Assembly (NCBI GenBank): GCA_002989075.1
Contig: PSQN01000003.1
Coordinates: forward strand, 2,236,340 to 2,300,339
Origin: Arthonia radiata
Taxonomy: Eukaryota; Ascomycota; Arthoniomycetes; Arthoniales; Arthoniaceae
Direction of reading: 5' to 3'
DNA: 64,000 nt
Shown one piece after another: positions 22,390 to 33,958 of this stretch. Numbering within the stretch: position 1 is the stretch's first letter; every line of letters starts with the position of its first letter. Below the pieces are notes generated by a model that saw nothing but the letters and a program-made list of their open reading frames with translations, had not been told where the DNA came from and did no database searches. A program made the translations under genes and the position numbers.

Positions 22390-24125
22390 CTAGGCTTTGA
22401 TTATTGTCTCAGCCCGAAATGGCTCGCGTTCTGGCACGCTCATCTTCTCAACCTCAGTACGATCGTTCTGATCCATCACCTGAGGCTGTTCCCTTGCGCT
22501 CTTCAATCTGTCGGCTGAAGAAAGTATGGCTGCAGGAACGCCATGATCAGCCAACCGTCCTTGCACGACGCTGAGTTGCTCGTTTCCCAGCCCGCATCGA
22601 CAAACCATTTCTGCGACTGCTCGAGCGCTCAAAGCTGCTTGAGGCATTCCATGTCCGGTGAAGCCAATACACATCCAAGCACCCGGCGAGTCGGGCACTG
22701 CACCTACCCATGGCTTACCATCTCGACTATATCCGAGTATGCCTGTCCAGCTATGCGTCACTTGTAGTTGCGTGCCGCTCGGCACATCCAGCTCCATCAA
22801 ACGCGGGAGTTCTGTTTCGAGGTACTTCTGCGCTGGTTCGTCGTGCTCACTGTCATCTGAACGTCCAACTCCCAAGTCGGGTTCCAGAAAGCGTGCACCG
22901 CCGAACATCAACTCGCCGCCATCTGGACGCTGCATCAGGTAATCTGAGTCGCCGCTCTTGCCTTCTTGGCCCAGAAAGCCGTAAGAAGCATGCAGCGGTG
23001 AGCTTATGGGCTTTGGTGGTTTCACGGCTGTCACCTCGCCGCGCACCGGCACAACGAGGTCAGAATAGCCAGGGATAATATTCGACGTATAGCCGTTTGT
23101 CGCTAATATGAAATGCTTGGCTATTGTGGTACCGCGGGATGTGTGTAAGACCCAATGTTCGTCTGAAAGACGAGAGATCCGGGTGACGGGCGTGTTGGTC
23201 TGCAGATTGAAAGTCTTGCGGGAACTCTCATTGCCGTTGTGGGACATATGAGTACCATACAGAGACAACAAGTGCTGAAGAGCCCAAGCCACGAGCTTGT
23301 ACGGCCAGAGGCTTGCTGCAAGATCGTTGACGACAGCAGCAATTGCGTTCGGCACTCGAAGCTCTTCAAGCTCTTCAGGCGCATCTTCGCGTCTGACAAG
23401 TCTGCAGTACTCTGCTAACGTCGGATCGACTTTCTTCAGATTCTCCAAAACCCAGCGCGGCTTCGGCAAGCTCGAGCTCCGAGTGGTACGCATGAATGGC
23501 AGGGCGGCACTGCCATTCGCAAGGGATGTCGAACTTTCTGACCAAATCCTGAATGTACAAAAAGTTCGCTGCTTCGAAGGCCGCAATGTCCGGCGGCTTT
23601 GTGTATAATAGTGGCCGACAATGCCCGCCGTTCTAACGCAGGCACGTGAGTCAGAGTTGATATCGGGCTTCATTGCGGAGAAAGCTGGAAGTCGCACCTG
23701 GGTTACTCACTCTTCCGGAAGCACCCGAACAAGCCTCTCGAGCCTCAAACATCACCACGCTCAGCTGTTCGCCAGCTACATTCTCGAACAGCCCCTGAGC
23801 TGCAAACGTGCCAGAGATTCCGCTTCCGATGATTGCAACATCCACGGTCGACGGTGGGACAGGTGTCGTTCCTGAAGAAGCGAAGGTTGGCTGTCAGCTG
23901 CATCTCGGTGTTGCCTTTGTGGGGTATGAGATATCTCACGATGGTCAAGAAGAATTGCAGAAGGCTGGCTAAGCCAGAACGATTCGGTCTAACATGCATC
24001 AGCCAGCCTCACTCTCGCTCAGGTCATGCCTGCAACGGTCTTTTTAAACGCAGATTTAATGAACTCACCGGGTCGGACACTGGCAATTGAGCAGGACTTG
24101 TGACATCATCAGCGGCTGCGCTCAT
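22390..24125 (-). pseudogene. DAO-family FAD-dependent oxidoreductase with a one-base frame break
   Basis: Exons 24125-24069, 23890-23711 and 23632-22390 give an N-terminus with a dinucleotide-binding motif, VAIIGSGISG. It continues EACSGASGR-NGGHCRPLLYT, the active-site region of glycine/D-amino-acid-oxidase-type flavoenzymes. Later motifs are FILATNGYTS, RGEVTAV and the C-terminal flavin-contact GFTGHGMPQA. Such enzymes oxidise amines or amino acids to imines with oxygen. Within exon 3 the frame shifts by one base near 23450-23465: before it the frame reads HAYHSELELAEA, and after it VLENLKKVDPTLAEY, both matching the family layout. No intron explains this. It is therefore a recent pseudogene or an assembly error; the rest of the gene is intact (about 492 residues expected). 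Confidence 0.8.
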
Positions 24126-25007
24126 ATTTACTTCTGATGCGGATGGGCATTCAGCCTCTGCAGTCATGGTCGAGGTCAAGCCCGGAGATTCCTGCTCAAC
24201 CAGTAAATCAACAAAAGGCGGTTGTCACGGGACCACCAGCGTAAACGAAGTCTCATACAGGCAGAACCACTGCCCATGTGGTCAATGACAGAAGCACGAA
24301 CAGTCTTCAAGAGGATGGTTCTGCATTCGAGCTCGCCGGTTTACATCAGTGTAGTAGTGTACGCCCCCTCGAGCAAGTTTTGGGATGCGCAGGCGGCGCA
24401 TCATCATCATCCATCCATCGGACATCTCCGCATCACAGGCAAATCCGAATGCTTGCGTAACCTCCACATTCCTGCACGGAAGTCTCCGCTGCATTCTGGA
24501 GCTTCTAATAACTATTTGCAGCTGCTTCACGTTGAGTCAGCATTCGACGGTCAACACATGATTGACACCAGGTGAGGAGCTTGCATTCGGAATGGATTGC
24601 TGATGCGTATCCTGACAATGCTGCTCGCTGTGGTAAAGACACACTTCGACCAATGTGAGCACAGGACAAGCGTTACCACGTCGAGTTACCATGCAGTATG
24701 CGTGCTCCTTCCCCACCATGCGGTGTCGCCGTAAACTTTTGTGAGCAAGCTACGTAGGAGGGAAAAGGCCCATTTCAATCTCAGGCTTCTGAGACAATTG
24801 GCATTGACTGAACATTACAGATGTCGCAGCCGAAGACTCAGAACGGTGGCTGTGTTTGATTCTAGCTTTGCTACACGCCTGAGTAGCCCCGACACAAGGC
24901 TCATATACTAAGTATTTGCATGGCCATCGTCGTTGCCCGTCGATTGTCTGCTAGCAACGTACTCCTCATAATCGTGAGCACAGAAACGTTCTCGAGGAGG
25001 ATCACGA
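24126..25007. other. Intergenic stretch, nothing recognised
   Basis: About 880 bases lie between the MFS transporter stop and the FAD oxidoreductase start. No frame has credible coding features, and no repeat or regulatory motif stood out. Confidence 0.4.
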
Positions 25008-26780
25008 TCATTGCGTGCTCCTCACAGTCGAGCTTCCACTACGGATCCATGCTCCGTATCTATAGAAAACGAATGGCAAGGGTGTGAGCAACAAGCTCAA
25101 CAGACCGAGGAACGTTAGTGCAAAATGCACGCCTAAATTGCGATACATCGGTATCGCCACTGGAACCTGATCTTACTGTCAGCTTTAGGCTTGATGCCTC
25201 TCTTACGTCTATCGAATCACTTGCCATTGCACCCGCCGCTACGTATCGTAGAAGTGTTACACTAGCAAGTCCGGATGCTGCATACTTCTGATAGGTGTCG
25301 ACAACGTAGAGGTAAAAGCTGATATAGATGCAGAGTATTGACAGGCCGAAAAGAGCTGCTGCTCCCAACCCCGACCACACGCTGATGTGTGCATAATTAG
25401 TCCATCCTGGGCAAAAGGTCAGACGGCGAGCAGGACGCTTGTTCTTGTTGCAACTTACCCATCCAGAACAGACTGATTGGCAATGCGGGTGCTCCGATGA
25501 TGGATAGAAGTAGTCGATGCTCTGGTGGGTCTGTGACCTCCTCACCACGTGCCTCTCGTCTTTGCACCGATCGCTGCGTCAGTTTTGTTGTCACCGGTAT
25601 GAAGAACGCCGAGAGGCACAACCCGAACGTTATGGCGACGAACGCCGTACCCGTCATACCCTCGCTCAAGCCGTAAGTATCCGAAAAGATGAATGTGAAG
25701 CCGTCCAGGAATGTGAACAGTATCACGTAGACAACCGCCAGATACAACGCCACGAGCATGACGATGGGCTCTTTGACTAGAAACGCAAAGGGTCTCACCA
25801 GTGCGAGTTTTATGCGAGACCACATCCCTTCTCGATCGTCGAGCGGCGATATATATCGGGTCTCGCCCGTCACAACGCGGAGATGCTTGGCCTTCCAAGA
25901 CAACAGTACAGGATTATACGTCTCTGGCTGGAAGAGCAGCACAAGACTCAAGATGACGCCAGAGATGATGAGCGTCGCCCATTCGACCCACCGCCAATTG
26001 ATCGTCTGACCAATCCAGCCGCCGGCTACTGGCGCAAGAACCGCGCCATTGAAGATTGCGATCGAGAAGAATGGCACGATGTAGGTTCGCTCAGCTGGCG
26101 ACCACATGTCGGCGATGCTTCCGCCTGCACACGTCAACGGCGTATTAGCGAAGAAGCCAGCGATGAAGCGGAAGACGAGCTGTTCGGCAATATTGCGAGC
26201 AAGACCGGATGCCATGATGAAGATCATGTAGAGTAGTCTGGATGGAGTCAATTCACGCAAACGCTGCAAAATTGAACCTTACTAACAAAGTGCCGACGTA
26301 AACAGGGTTCCGCCCAACTGCCTCACTGACAGGCTCTGCTATCAGCGACCCCAGGCCGAATGCGATGAGGAACAAGCCTGTTGCTAGCGACTCGGTAACG
26401 TCGTCGACGCCAAAGTCTGCAGCAGCCGGTGTCAGAGCTCCGGAATCGATGGCAGAAGCCCATGATACGACGAAGCCAATGGAGGTGACAAGGCAAGTGC
26501 AGAGAAATTTCTTCCATCGCGGCCAGTTGTGAGGGTTCATGGGGTCATCATCAGAGTCATAGGCCACAAGTATCTCAGCGCTCTCACCACGCGCTGTGGA
26601 CGGTACGGGATAGGTCTTTGTTTCCTCTAATTTTTCGTTCGCGGTGGAGACTCCAAGCTTCTCTGCGCTTCCCTCAAGATCGTTAAGCTTAGACGTCCTT
26701 TGTGCCTCGGGTTTCGCCGACGAAGAGGAATGCGCGTAGGCCAAGGCGCGGCATCGACGATACTGAAAGAAGGACTGCAT
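25008..26780 (-). CDS. MFS multidrug/polyamine-type transporter (DHA1-like)
   Basis: This four-exon gene encodes 537 residues: exons 26780-26287, 26237-25459, 25406-25225 and 25166-25008. The N-terminus is a long polar cytosolic tail followed by NPHNWPRWKKF, typical of fungal DHA1 drug:H+ antiporters. Twelve hydrophobic segments are countable. The motif-A-like loop after TM2 reads EAVGRNPVYVGTL. The last intron begins GCAAGT, a GC-AG intron; using it restores a normal membrane helix ending (VPVAIPMYRNLGVHFALTFL, then LLLTPLPFVFYRYG), while reading through gives non-membrane sequence. The transporter is divergent from the fused metabolic gene and may export its product. The substrate is unknown. 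Confidence 0.88.
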
Positions 26781-27465
26781 GCTTGATCATGATGGATGAG
26801 AAGTTGTGCAGCTGACAGCGTATTCATACGCATGGCGAAGCGAGCCAGGAATGAAGCGCTCGCTAGCTCCGCGTTGTGTAACGCGAGGATGGAAGCGCTC
26901 CAGATTTGAGCCGCATGAGCGACGTCGGAGTCATACCGACCCCAGCACACATCTGGTCAAATGTGCTACCATCAACCAACGAAGGCCATGCATTGCAGGA
27001 ACGCCTTGTTCCAACAACTCGGTTTCCACCTTGGCGGATTTTCGCTCGCTTCCCCTCTCACATCAAGCTCGTATCAAGCTTACCTCTCTAGGCAACGGTC
27101 TGTCTGTGCCACCGTCTGCCTCTAACGCCAAACCAACAAACCACGGTTGACTCACCGTTCGATGACCAATGCTTCCCGTCAAATCTTTGATCGGCCGCAA
27201 GGCAACTGTCTGAGCACGTCAGTACCTTCTGCTTCTCCTTTGGTCTTGCTTCCAGCCTTGGCAGCGATCGAGACATGATGACCTGGGTCGAAGATGAGTC
27301 AAAAGACAAAGAAGCTTGGGCACGTCGGCGAAGCCGATGGACGTGTATTTCGCGAGGACTCAGGAATGCAGAGGGACCTGAAAGGTCGTCAAGCAACTCG
27401 CCTTATTGCGCGACCCATTACAATATACGGTCAAATTGAATACATAATGAGTGCATCATACCATC
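26781..27465. promoter_or_regulatory. Divergent promoter region of the MFS transporter and the fusion gene
   Basis: This 685-base region separates two divergent start codons. No zinc-cluster palindrome or other operator was identified with confidence. Shared control of the two genes is plausible from the arrangement alone. Confidence 0.4.
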
Positions 27466-30098
27466 ATGGAGACCGATGCGTACGCCTTATCCTCAGTCTA
27501 TCCCGAGATGCCTTCTCTCATACCGAACAACACGGCACAATGCACGCTCCATCTCAGGTCTGAAACAAAGCCAGACGAACAGCGCTCCTTCTTGTCCCCC
27601 GAGGCCGCTCGCTCCCTCATCAAGGCTGGCTACGCCGTGAAAGTCGAACATAGTCCACACCGTTGCTTCAGTGACGCTGAGTTCGAAGACGCGGGTGCTA
27701 CGCTCGTCGCTGAAGGCAGCTGGCCTAATGCACCCGTCGACCACATCATCGTCGGCCTCAAAGAACTTCCAGAAGACACCTTTCCCCTTCGTCACGTTCA
27801 TGTGCTGTTCGCTCACATCTTCAAAGGTCAACCTGGCTGGCAAGCCGTTCTTGACCGCTTTCGCCAAGGCGGCGGCACACTGCTTGACATTGAGTTCTTG
27901 CAGGACGAAGACGGCAGGCTCCTTGCGCCGACAAGCTTCTATGCTGGGTATGTCGGCGCCGCGCTGGCCATCAAAGGGTGGGCGCGCCAATTGATCCACC
28001 CTGGAGATCCAAAGTTGCCGGCTGCAAAAAGCTGGAAAGATGATGCGGCTCTGCTTGACGACGTGCGTGCGTGCTTCCGCAAAGGCACGGAGAGCTCCGC
28101 ACGGCCACCACGAGCTGTTGTTGTCGGACCACGCGGACGCTGTGGGATGGGTGCCATTGACATCTTCCGCAAGATCGGACTACCAGATGACAGTATTGTT
28201 CGATACGGTCGCGATGAGACCAGTGTCGCTGAGCCTCACTCTGAGATCCTCGAGAGCGAAATCCTTGTCAATTGCATCTACCTTGAGAAGTCAATGCCAT
28301 CACTCGTCACACACGACGACCTGCACTTGCGCAGTCGAAGACCGGCTGTTATGTCTGATGTCAGCTGCGAAGGCGACAGTCCTGACAACCCCATCGCAGT
28401 GTACACTGGACACACGACGCTAAAGAAGCCGAGTAAGTTGGTCGTAGTACCAAGTGGCCCGAGATTGAGCATCATTGCGATTGATCATCTGCCCTCGCTT
28501 CTACCACGAGAAGCCAGTGAGTACTGCAGTCAGCAACTCCTGCCCAGCCTGCTGCAGATTTCCAAATGGGAGTCAGCACAGGCGTGGAGGACAACGCTTG
28601 ATCTGTTTCATGAGAAGGTTGCGAGTCTTCTGGTTGTGGAGTCGCAACTCGACGCTGCGTCATCCTCTGAGATTAGCCCACAGGTTAACGGCTCCCACTT
28701 TTCGGAGGTGAATGGTGCTCTCTCTGCTTGCAAGTAAACAAAGGACATTTAGGCATCCGCAGGCACGGACGAGAAGCCGAGCTTCGGTACTCTTGCTGTC
28801 CACGCCGGCGCTCAGCCCGACTTGGTCAACGGTGCCATCGTTGCACCAATCTCGATGTCTGCAACATACGCGCACAGCGCTGTGGGCGAGACCGTCGGAT
28901 GCTACGTCTACTCGCGAAAGTCAAACCCGAATCGAGAAGCCTTCGAGACGGCTGTCGCGGCGCTTGAGAATGCTCAGTACGGCCTTGCATTCGCGTCAGG
29001 GAGTGCTGCGGTGTCGACCGTGATACAGTGTTTCGAAAGGGACAGCCATATTCTTGCGATCGCGGATCTGTACTCAGGTAAGACTCAGGCCACGATAACG
29101 CCACATGAAGCTCACTGAAATCACTCAGGAACACATCGGTATCTCACGCAGGTCGCCGCTGATCAAGGAATCACCACTTCTCTGACCTCCGACATGTCCA
29201 CCAACCTGAAAGCGCAAGTCAGGCACAAAACCAAGATGGCGAGTGCTTCTATCATCCCTCAAGTGCCGGCACTGACGTAGACCTATCCAGCTCTGGATTG
29301 AGACCCCGAGCAACCCGCTCCTCAACCTCACCAATCTCGCGCCCATCTGCGCCGAAGCACACGATCTCGGCCTGCTCGTTGTTGTCGACAACACCCTTCC
29401 CAGCCCCTACATCCTCAATCCTCTCGACCATGGTACGCTCCCCTTACCCTTTTCCAAACCGAGTCCCCCCCACCTTCCTGACATATCCAGGCGTGGACCT
29501 AACCCTCCACTCCGCCACAAAATGGCTAAACGGCCACGCCGACACCGTCCTCGGCGTCCTCGCCACAAACAACGAGTCCCTCCACGCCCGCCTCGCGTAC
29601 CTGCAAAACGCAATCGGCGCTGTGCCCTCCCCGTTCGACTGCTGGCTCGCCCTGCGCGGGCTCAAGACCTTGGAACTGCGCATGGCCCGCGCCTCCGCCT
29701 CCGCGCTCGCGATCGCGACATTCCTCTCAACCTCGCCTCACGTCCTCTCCGTAATATATCCGGGGTTGGACAGCCATCCCCAGCGCGCTATAGCGGTGAA
29801 ACAGCATAACGACGGTCTCGGCGGTGGTATCGTCTCCTTCCGTATCCGCGGCGGTGCAGAAGCGGCAGAAAGGTTCTGCCAGAGGTGCAAGTACTTCACG
29901 CTTGCTGAGAGCTTTGGGGGCGTGAAGAGCTTGTGCGAGGTGCCCGAGGCGATGACGCATGGGATTCTGGGGGAGGCGGAGAGGGACGCGATGGGTGTGC
30001 TGGGGGATTTGGTGCGGTTGAGCTGTGGGATTGAGGGGACGGGGGATTTGATGGGGGATGTGGGGAGGGCTTTGGAGGGGGCGTGTGGGGGGTTGTGA
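27466..30098 (+). CDS. Predicted fusion: saccharopine dehydrogenase-like plus cystathionine gamma-lyase-like enzyme
   Basis: Exons 27466-28714, 28763-29077, 29129-29238, 29291-29432 and 29491-30098 sum to 808 codons in one frame. Residues 1 to about 390 match fungal Lys1: LRSETKPDE, GLKELPEDTFPL with the catalytic-type lysine, LFAHIFKGQ with the histidine, VGPRGRCGMGA for NAD binding, and IDHLPSLLPREAS. Residues from about 417 match Cys3-type PLP enzymes: FGTLAVHAG, YSRKSNPNR, FASGSAAVSTV, SATKWLNGHADTVLGVLATN with the PLP lysine, and FTLAESFGGVKSL. A Ser-rich linker joins them. The joining intron is 48 bases (donor GTGCTC). A separate second gene would need a 29-base intron and an ATG inside the first. 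Intron 3 uses a GC donor. Both halves look catalytically complete but diverged, so a specialised role is likely. Confidence 0.75.
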
Positions 30099-30832
30099 TG
30101 AGTACGCTGGGTTGGTGATGGGGTACGTCGCGGTGGGAGGCTGCAACTAGGGTCGAGATGTTTTACGCTGTAGCACCAGGCAGTCTCAGGGCACACCAAT
30201 CCTATATACAAGCTTTACTTCCTGCCCCCCGGCCTTGGCCTACACCTAGATCTTTACGTAGGTACTCCCTTCATACACAGTACTTTAGGGGGTCCATCTC
30301 GCGAGCCTTTGGCCTGACCTACGTCATAGAAACCATAGTAGCTCTTCGGGGCAAGCGATAGCGTTAAGAGCGATAGAAGAGAAAGCCTCAGAACTGAGCT
30401 GCTTAGAGCCAACGCGCTATAAAGAAGAGGCTGCGGGGCCCTGGAATTAGACTTTTGGGGGCACACTGTGTGAAATTTGGTGTGTAGAATTGGGATGCCC
30501 TAAGTCTGCCCGCTGTAACACAGGTGCTTCGCAAAGGAAGGACGAGTCTTGTGATCCGACTACTTTCGTAAGAAGTAGTTATTTTTAAAGGACACTTTTG
30601 CATTTGAGGTAAGGGCTGAGTTGAACGCGTAGAATTTTTGGATGTAGCGATACACCTAACGAATAGAGTAAGTAGAACTGGGAAGTAACGTGTACTTACT
30701 ATTCGAAGGAAAAATGACGGTGGAAGTTGTCACTTTCACCTTACTCGAAGCTCGTAATCTGAGTTGTGTTCAATCTCACGTACTTTGGAACCTCGTAAGA
30801 TCGGAATTCAGTACCCTCAATCACCGCCTCCA
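30099..30832. other. Intergenic stretch, nothing recognised
   Basis: About 730 bases with lower GC content than the flanks. Short open frames exist on both strands but none has coding composition. No terminal repeats or transposase fragments were found. Confidence 0.4.
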
Positions 30833-31605
30833 ATGGCTCTTCCCGTCCCGGGCCATTACTCCTTCGACCGTCCAGAATCCCCCCGAGAACAGGTGGTACT
30901 CAACTGGCGGCATCAGGGTGTTGGGAACGAGGATTGGTTCGACATCCGCATCGACTGCAGTGGCTGTCGGAGCAGCGATAAAGCAGTGTTCACTCATTTG
31001 GCAAATACGATGGGTTATCTGTATGGGACGGGGAGGCTAAAAATCCTCAACATGCCAGGCCTATATGTTCGCGGATGGCGTGAAAGGACGGTCTCGGGTT
31101 TGGTGGAGGCCCAGATGGTGTGAGTGTGATTACGCAGGCGTTATGCGGCACACCTACGTCTTCACACCGCGTACTGCGAGACTTGCGGAGCGGCACACTT
31201 TAGTGGAAGACTGACTTGGTGGTAGATCGGCTGTGATCGCGCGGATCCCTGCCAGTGAGCCGCTGAGTTATAGGATCAAGTATCACCTCCACCACGGCGA
31301 GGAGGGAACTCCGTCTACACGTCTATTAGTCTACCACGACCACCCGGCCAGTGGTAAGTCAGGCTGATTTGCTTTGCATAAAAGATCGCTGACGCATGAT
31401 CACGCTAGATGCTGAGTTCTCTTCCGACGGAGAGACGAGCAGATGGTTTGAAAATGTTTTTCTAAAATTGCATCCGTTTGTACGGTCCAAGACGCCGGCC
31501 CTAATCACTGGTCAGGAGGGGCCATCACGTGCACTCTCTCAAGAACGTAAATTCTCTGGCCGACGACGTCTTGTTGATGAGAAGCAGGGTACTGAGCAAG
31601 GCTGA
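30833..31605 (+). CDS. Unknown small protein
   Basis: This three-exon gene (30833-31119, 31226-31353, 31409-31605) encodes 203 residues. Donors are GTGAGT and GTAAGT, acceptors GTAG and CTAG, and phases agree at both joins. The protein begins MALPVPGHYSFDRPE and contains DWFDIRIDCSGC, RIPASEPLSYRIKYHLHHG and a basic C-terminus. No domain, signal peptide or membrane segment is recognised. The first intron is long for this window (106 bases). Confidence 0.55.
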
Positions 31606-32177
31606 GCGGTTCGCGAAGCTGTACAGCCCTAGCTGCGGGATGAAATGGTTGATATCAACAGCGCCAATAAATGTTCGGATATGCTTGTGATGCGCAGCTG
31701 TGCTGAAGACGTTTTGGACCAGTTGCGTCGCTGGTCCGGACTATCTATGGCTGATACGCCCAATGTACCGGTGCCACATGTTTGACGAAAGATTTACACG
31801 CTTCGATTGACGACGCTGGCGATGTCGCGGGGCTCATGTTGACTTGAGATAGCTGTGGACTACGGACTGTGATGACACACGAAAGACTGGGTAGGGCGGC
31901 GAGTCTCCGGTAATGAAGGGTGTTTTTGCTACCTTGGGATACTGCAGATCGGGGTCGCGGCGGCGAGGGTCGAAATGCAGGGACGACTTCATTAGCAGCC
32001 GTTCGTGTGTTGCAACAGCGGTCCTTTGGGGACATGGATGCATGCTGCGCATATTAATTTATTTGGCGGAGATCGAGATTGAAGCCCAAAGTAAGGATGG
32101 ACGCTGGTGGCCTAGCCACACGTTCTGTCGCGCATGGCAAGATCGCTTGAGAACAGCTCAGCGACCTCGATCGCATG
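31606..32177. other. Intergenic stretch, nothing recognised
   Basis: This lies between two tail-to-tail genes. No supported frame or motif. Confidence 0.4.
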
Positions 32178-33696
32178 CTAGAATTCGTAAAAATAGATAT
32201 AGTAAGTCAGCGGCGGATCCGAGGCCACGACAGGACCATACGAGTTCTTCTTCACGACCATAATCGTCGATCCAAAGCCCTGAATCTTCGTCCATTCAAT
32301 CTCCACGTGATCACGAGGCTCGTCAAGCTGCATGATCCCTGATGGGCTGAAATCGACCTCTTCTACTGGATACGTGCTGTCTGATTCACTCGACTGCCTC
32401 GGCCAAGAAAGCGCAGTGCGAAAGTAGACATGCTCGTACTCGAGGACAGCGAACGTTGCTGGGCGCCCGTTTAGGAGCACCACGGAGTCACACGTCCCTG
32501 CTAGTGCGCCTTGGCCCTTCCGCCATTCGTTGGGACGCAGCTTGGTCACGGTGAACAGCTGGTGCCGCTCATCGTAGGTGAGAACCGAGTCGCCGTCGTA
32601 TGCAAGTATCGAGGGGCCTGTACTAGTCGCAAGGACTGAGGTAGATGAGTGCACATTAAGAAATTCTTCTTGGTCGTGGCGAACTTCCCTGCGCCAGAGG
32701 ACCTGAAGAGTCTGCAGCCCGTACCTGGTGACGCACGTCTTGTTTCCGTAGTACGTGCATATCATGAGCTCTTGAGTAGCTGGATAGAGTAATAGTTGAG
32801 CTTTGTGGGTCTCGAAATCACCTGGGGCTGCCCATCCATCTGTGATAGTGTACTGTCTAGAGCTGTGAGTGTCAAAGTCACACGAAATTATATGAACATT
32901 GCAGCTCCCTGCGGAAGCAAGGGCAACATGTCTATCTCGACCGCCGATGGCGCCAAATGAGGCGGAAGGAAGCTTGACAGACTGTATCTCGTGAGAGATG
33001 AGATCGTAGCCGTAGCAGATTCTAACCAGATTAGTACGCGCAGAAAACGCAGCATGACCCAAGCTTCGGATCTAGAACGATGTTCTGAAATAGGGAATCT
33101 GAGACATACCCGGTGCGTGAGACGATGGTTGCGAGTTCGCTCGTCAAGAACGCCACGCTGATACCTTCTCGTGCCAATGTGCTCACCGTTCGACTTACGG
33201 ACGTTATCTTATCAATGATCCGGATGCAAGCATCCCCAACTCGCCACATCATGGCGAAGGGCCCGTAGAACTCAAAGTGATGTAGTTGCTTGTATTCGTC
33301 GAATTGATCGTGTTGTACGTACTCGTCATAACCCACACCGACAGACGCAGTGTAGGTTGCAGCTGGCGTACCCATACGCAGGTTTTGCAACCTCTTTGCT
33401 CGCACGGTCGGCGAATCTGAGTTGGACTCATCACCGTAGGCGTCAGCAAGTATGGCGCGTTGCGACTCTCGTAGCTCAAGGTGGGCCTTCCATTTCTTAC
33501 AGACCCGTTGCAAACGGAAGATATCTGCGAAGTCAAGGTGTGAGAATACCTTAATCACGAGCTCGATTGGTAGTTTGCCAACTATATCATAGTTGAATGG
33601 TCCAACGCGAAGTCTGGATTGGAAAATCCGCTTTTCCCAATCATCGAGCCGATCAATGGTTCGTAAAGCTTCGTCCACTTTGGCCCAGTCTGGCAT
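32178..33696 (-). CDS. F-box protein
   Basis: This two-exon gene (33696-33110 and 33021-32178) encodes 476 residues. The 88-base intron has a GTATGT donor and a TACTAAT branch site, and removing it restores SRTG-ICYGYDLISHEIQ. The F-box lies at about residues 40-85 (LPIELVIKVFSHLDFADIFR, then LQRVCKKWKAHL) and would recruit the protein to an SCF ubiquitin ligase through Skp1. The remainder resembles the beta-rich C-terminal region of fungal F-box proteins (HVALASAGSCNVHIISCDF and similar short strands). A decayed paralog lies immediately upstream on the same strand. Confidence 0.78.
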
Positions 33697-33958
33697 AGTG
33701 GATCAGTACTTCATACGCACGCCGGAGAACTATCCCTTAGTGCCTGGCATACCAACCCAGAAGCGACAATGTTGCAGGCGTTGTCGGGTATGTGCGGTTT
33801 AGATTGCAAAAAGTGCCTGTTAGCCAATTTGAAACGTCTAAATATTGTGTATCATTACATGCCTGTTTAGGACATGGCACCACTTTTTCCCCAACAGATG
33901 CTTCCAGAGTGTGAACATCCCGCGCTTGCCCAAGCTCAGCTACTGTTTGTGCCGCCGT

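Noticed and set aside
28712-28762. A separate start (ATG at 28712) for the cystathionine gamma-lyase-like gene
   Set aside because: It would need a 29-base intron and a start inside the upstream coding region. The fused model with a 48-base intron fits better.
30099-30832. Lower-GC stretch considered as a decayed transposon
   Set aside because: No terminal repeats, target-site duplication or transposase or reverse-transcriptase fragments could be seen.
30690-31040. A 116-codon plus-strand frame overlapping the small gene at 30833
   Set aside because: The alternative frame from 30833 joins two further exons in phase, whereas this one ends without continuation.
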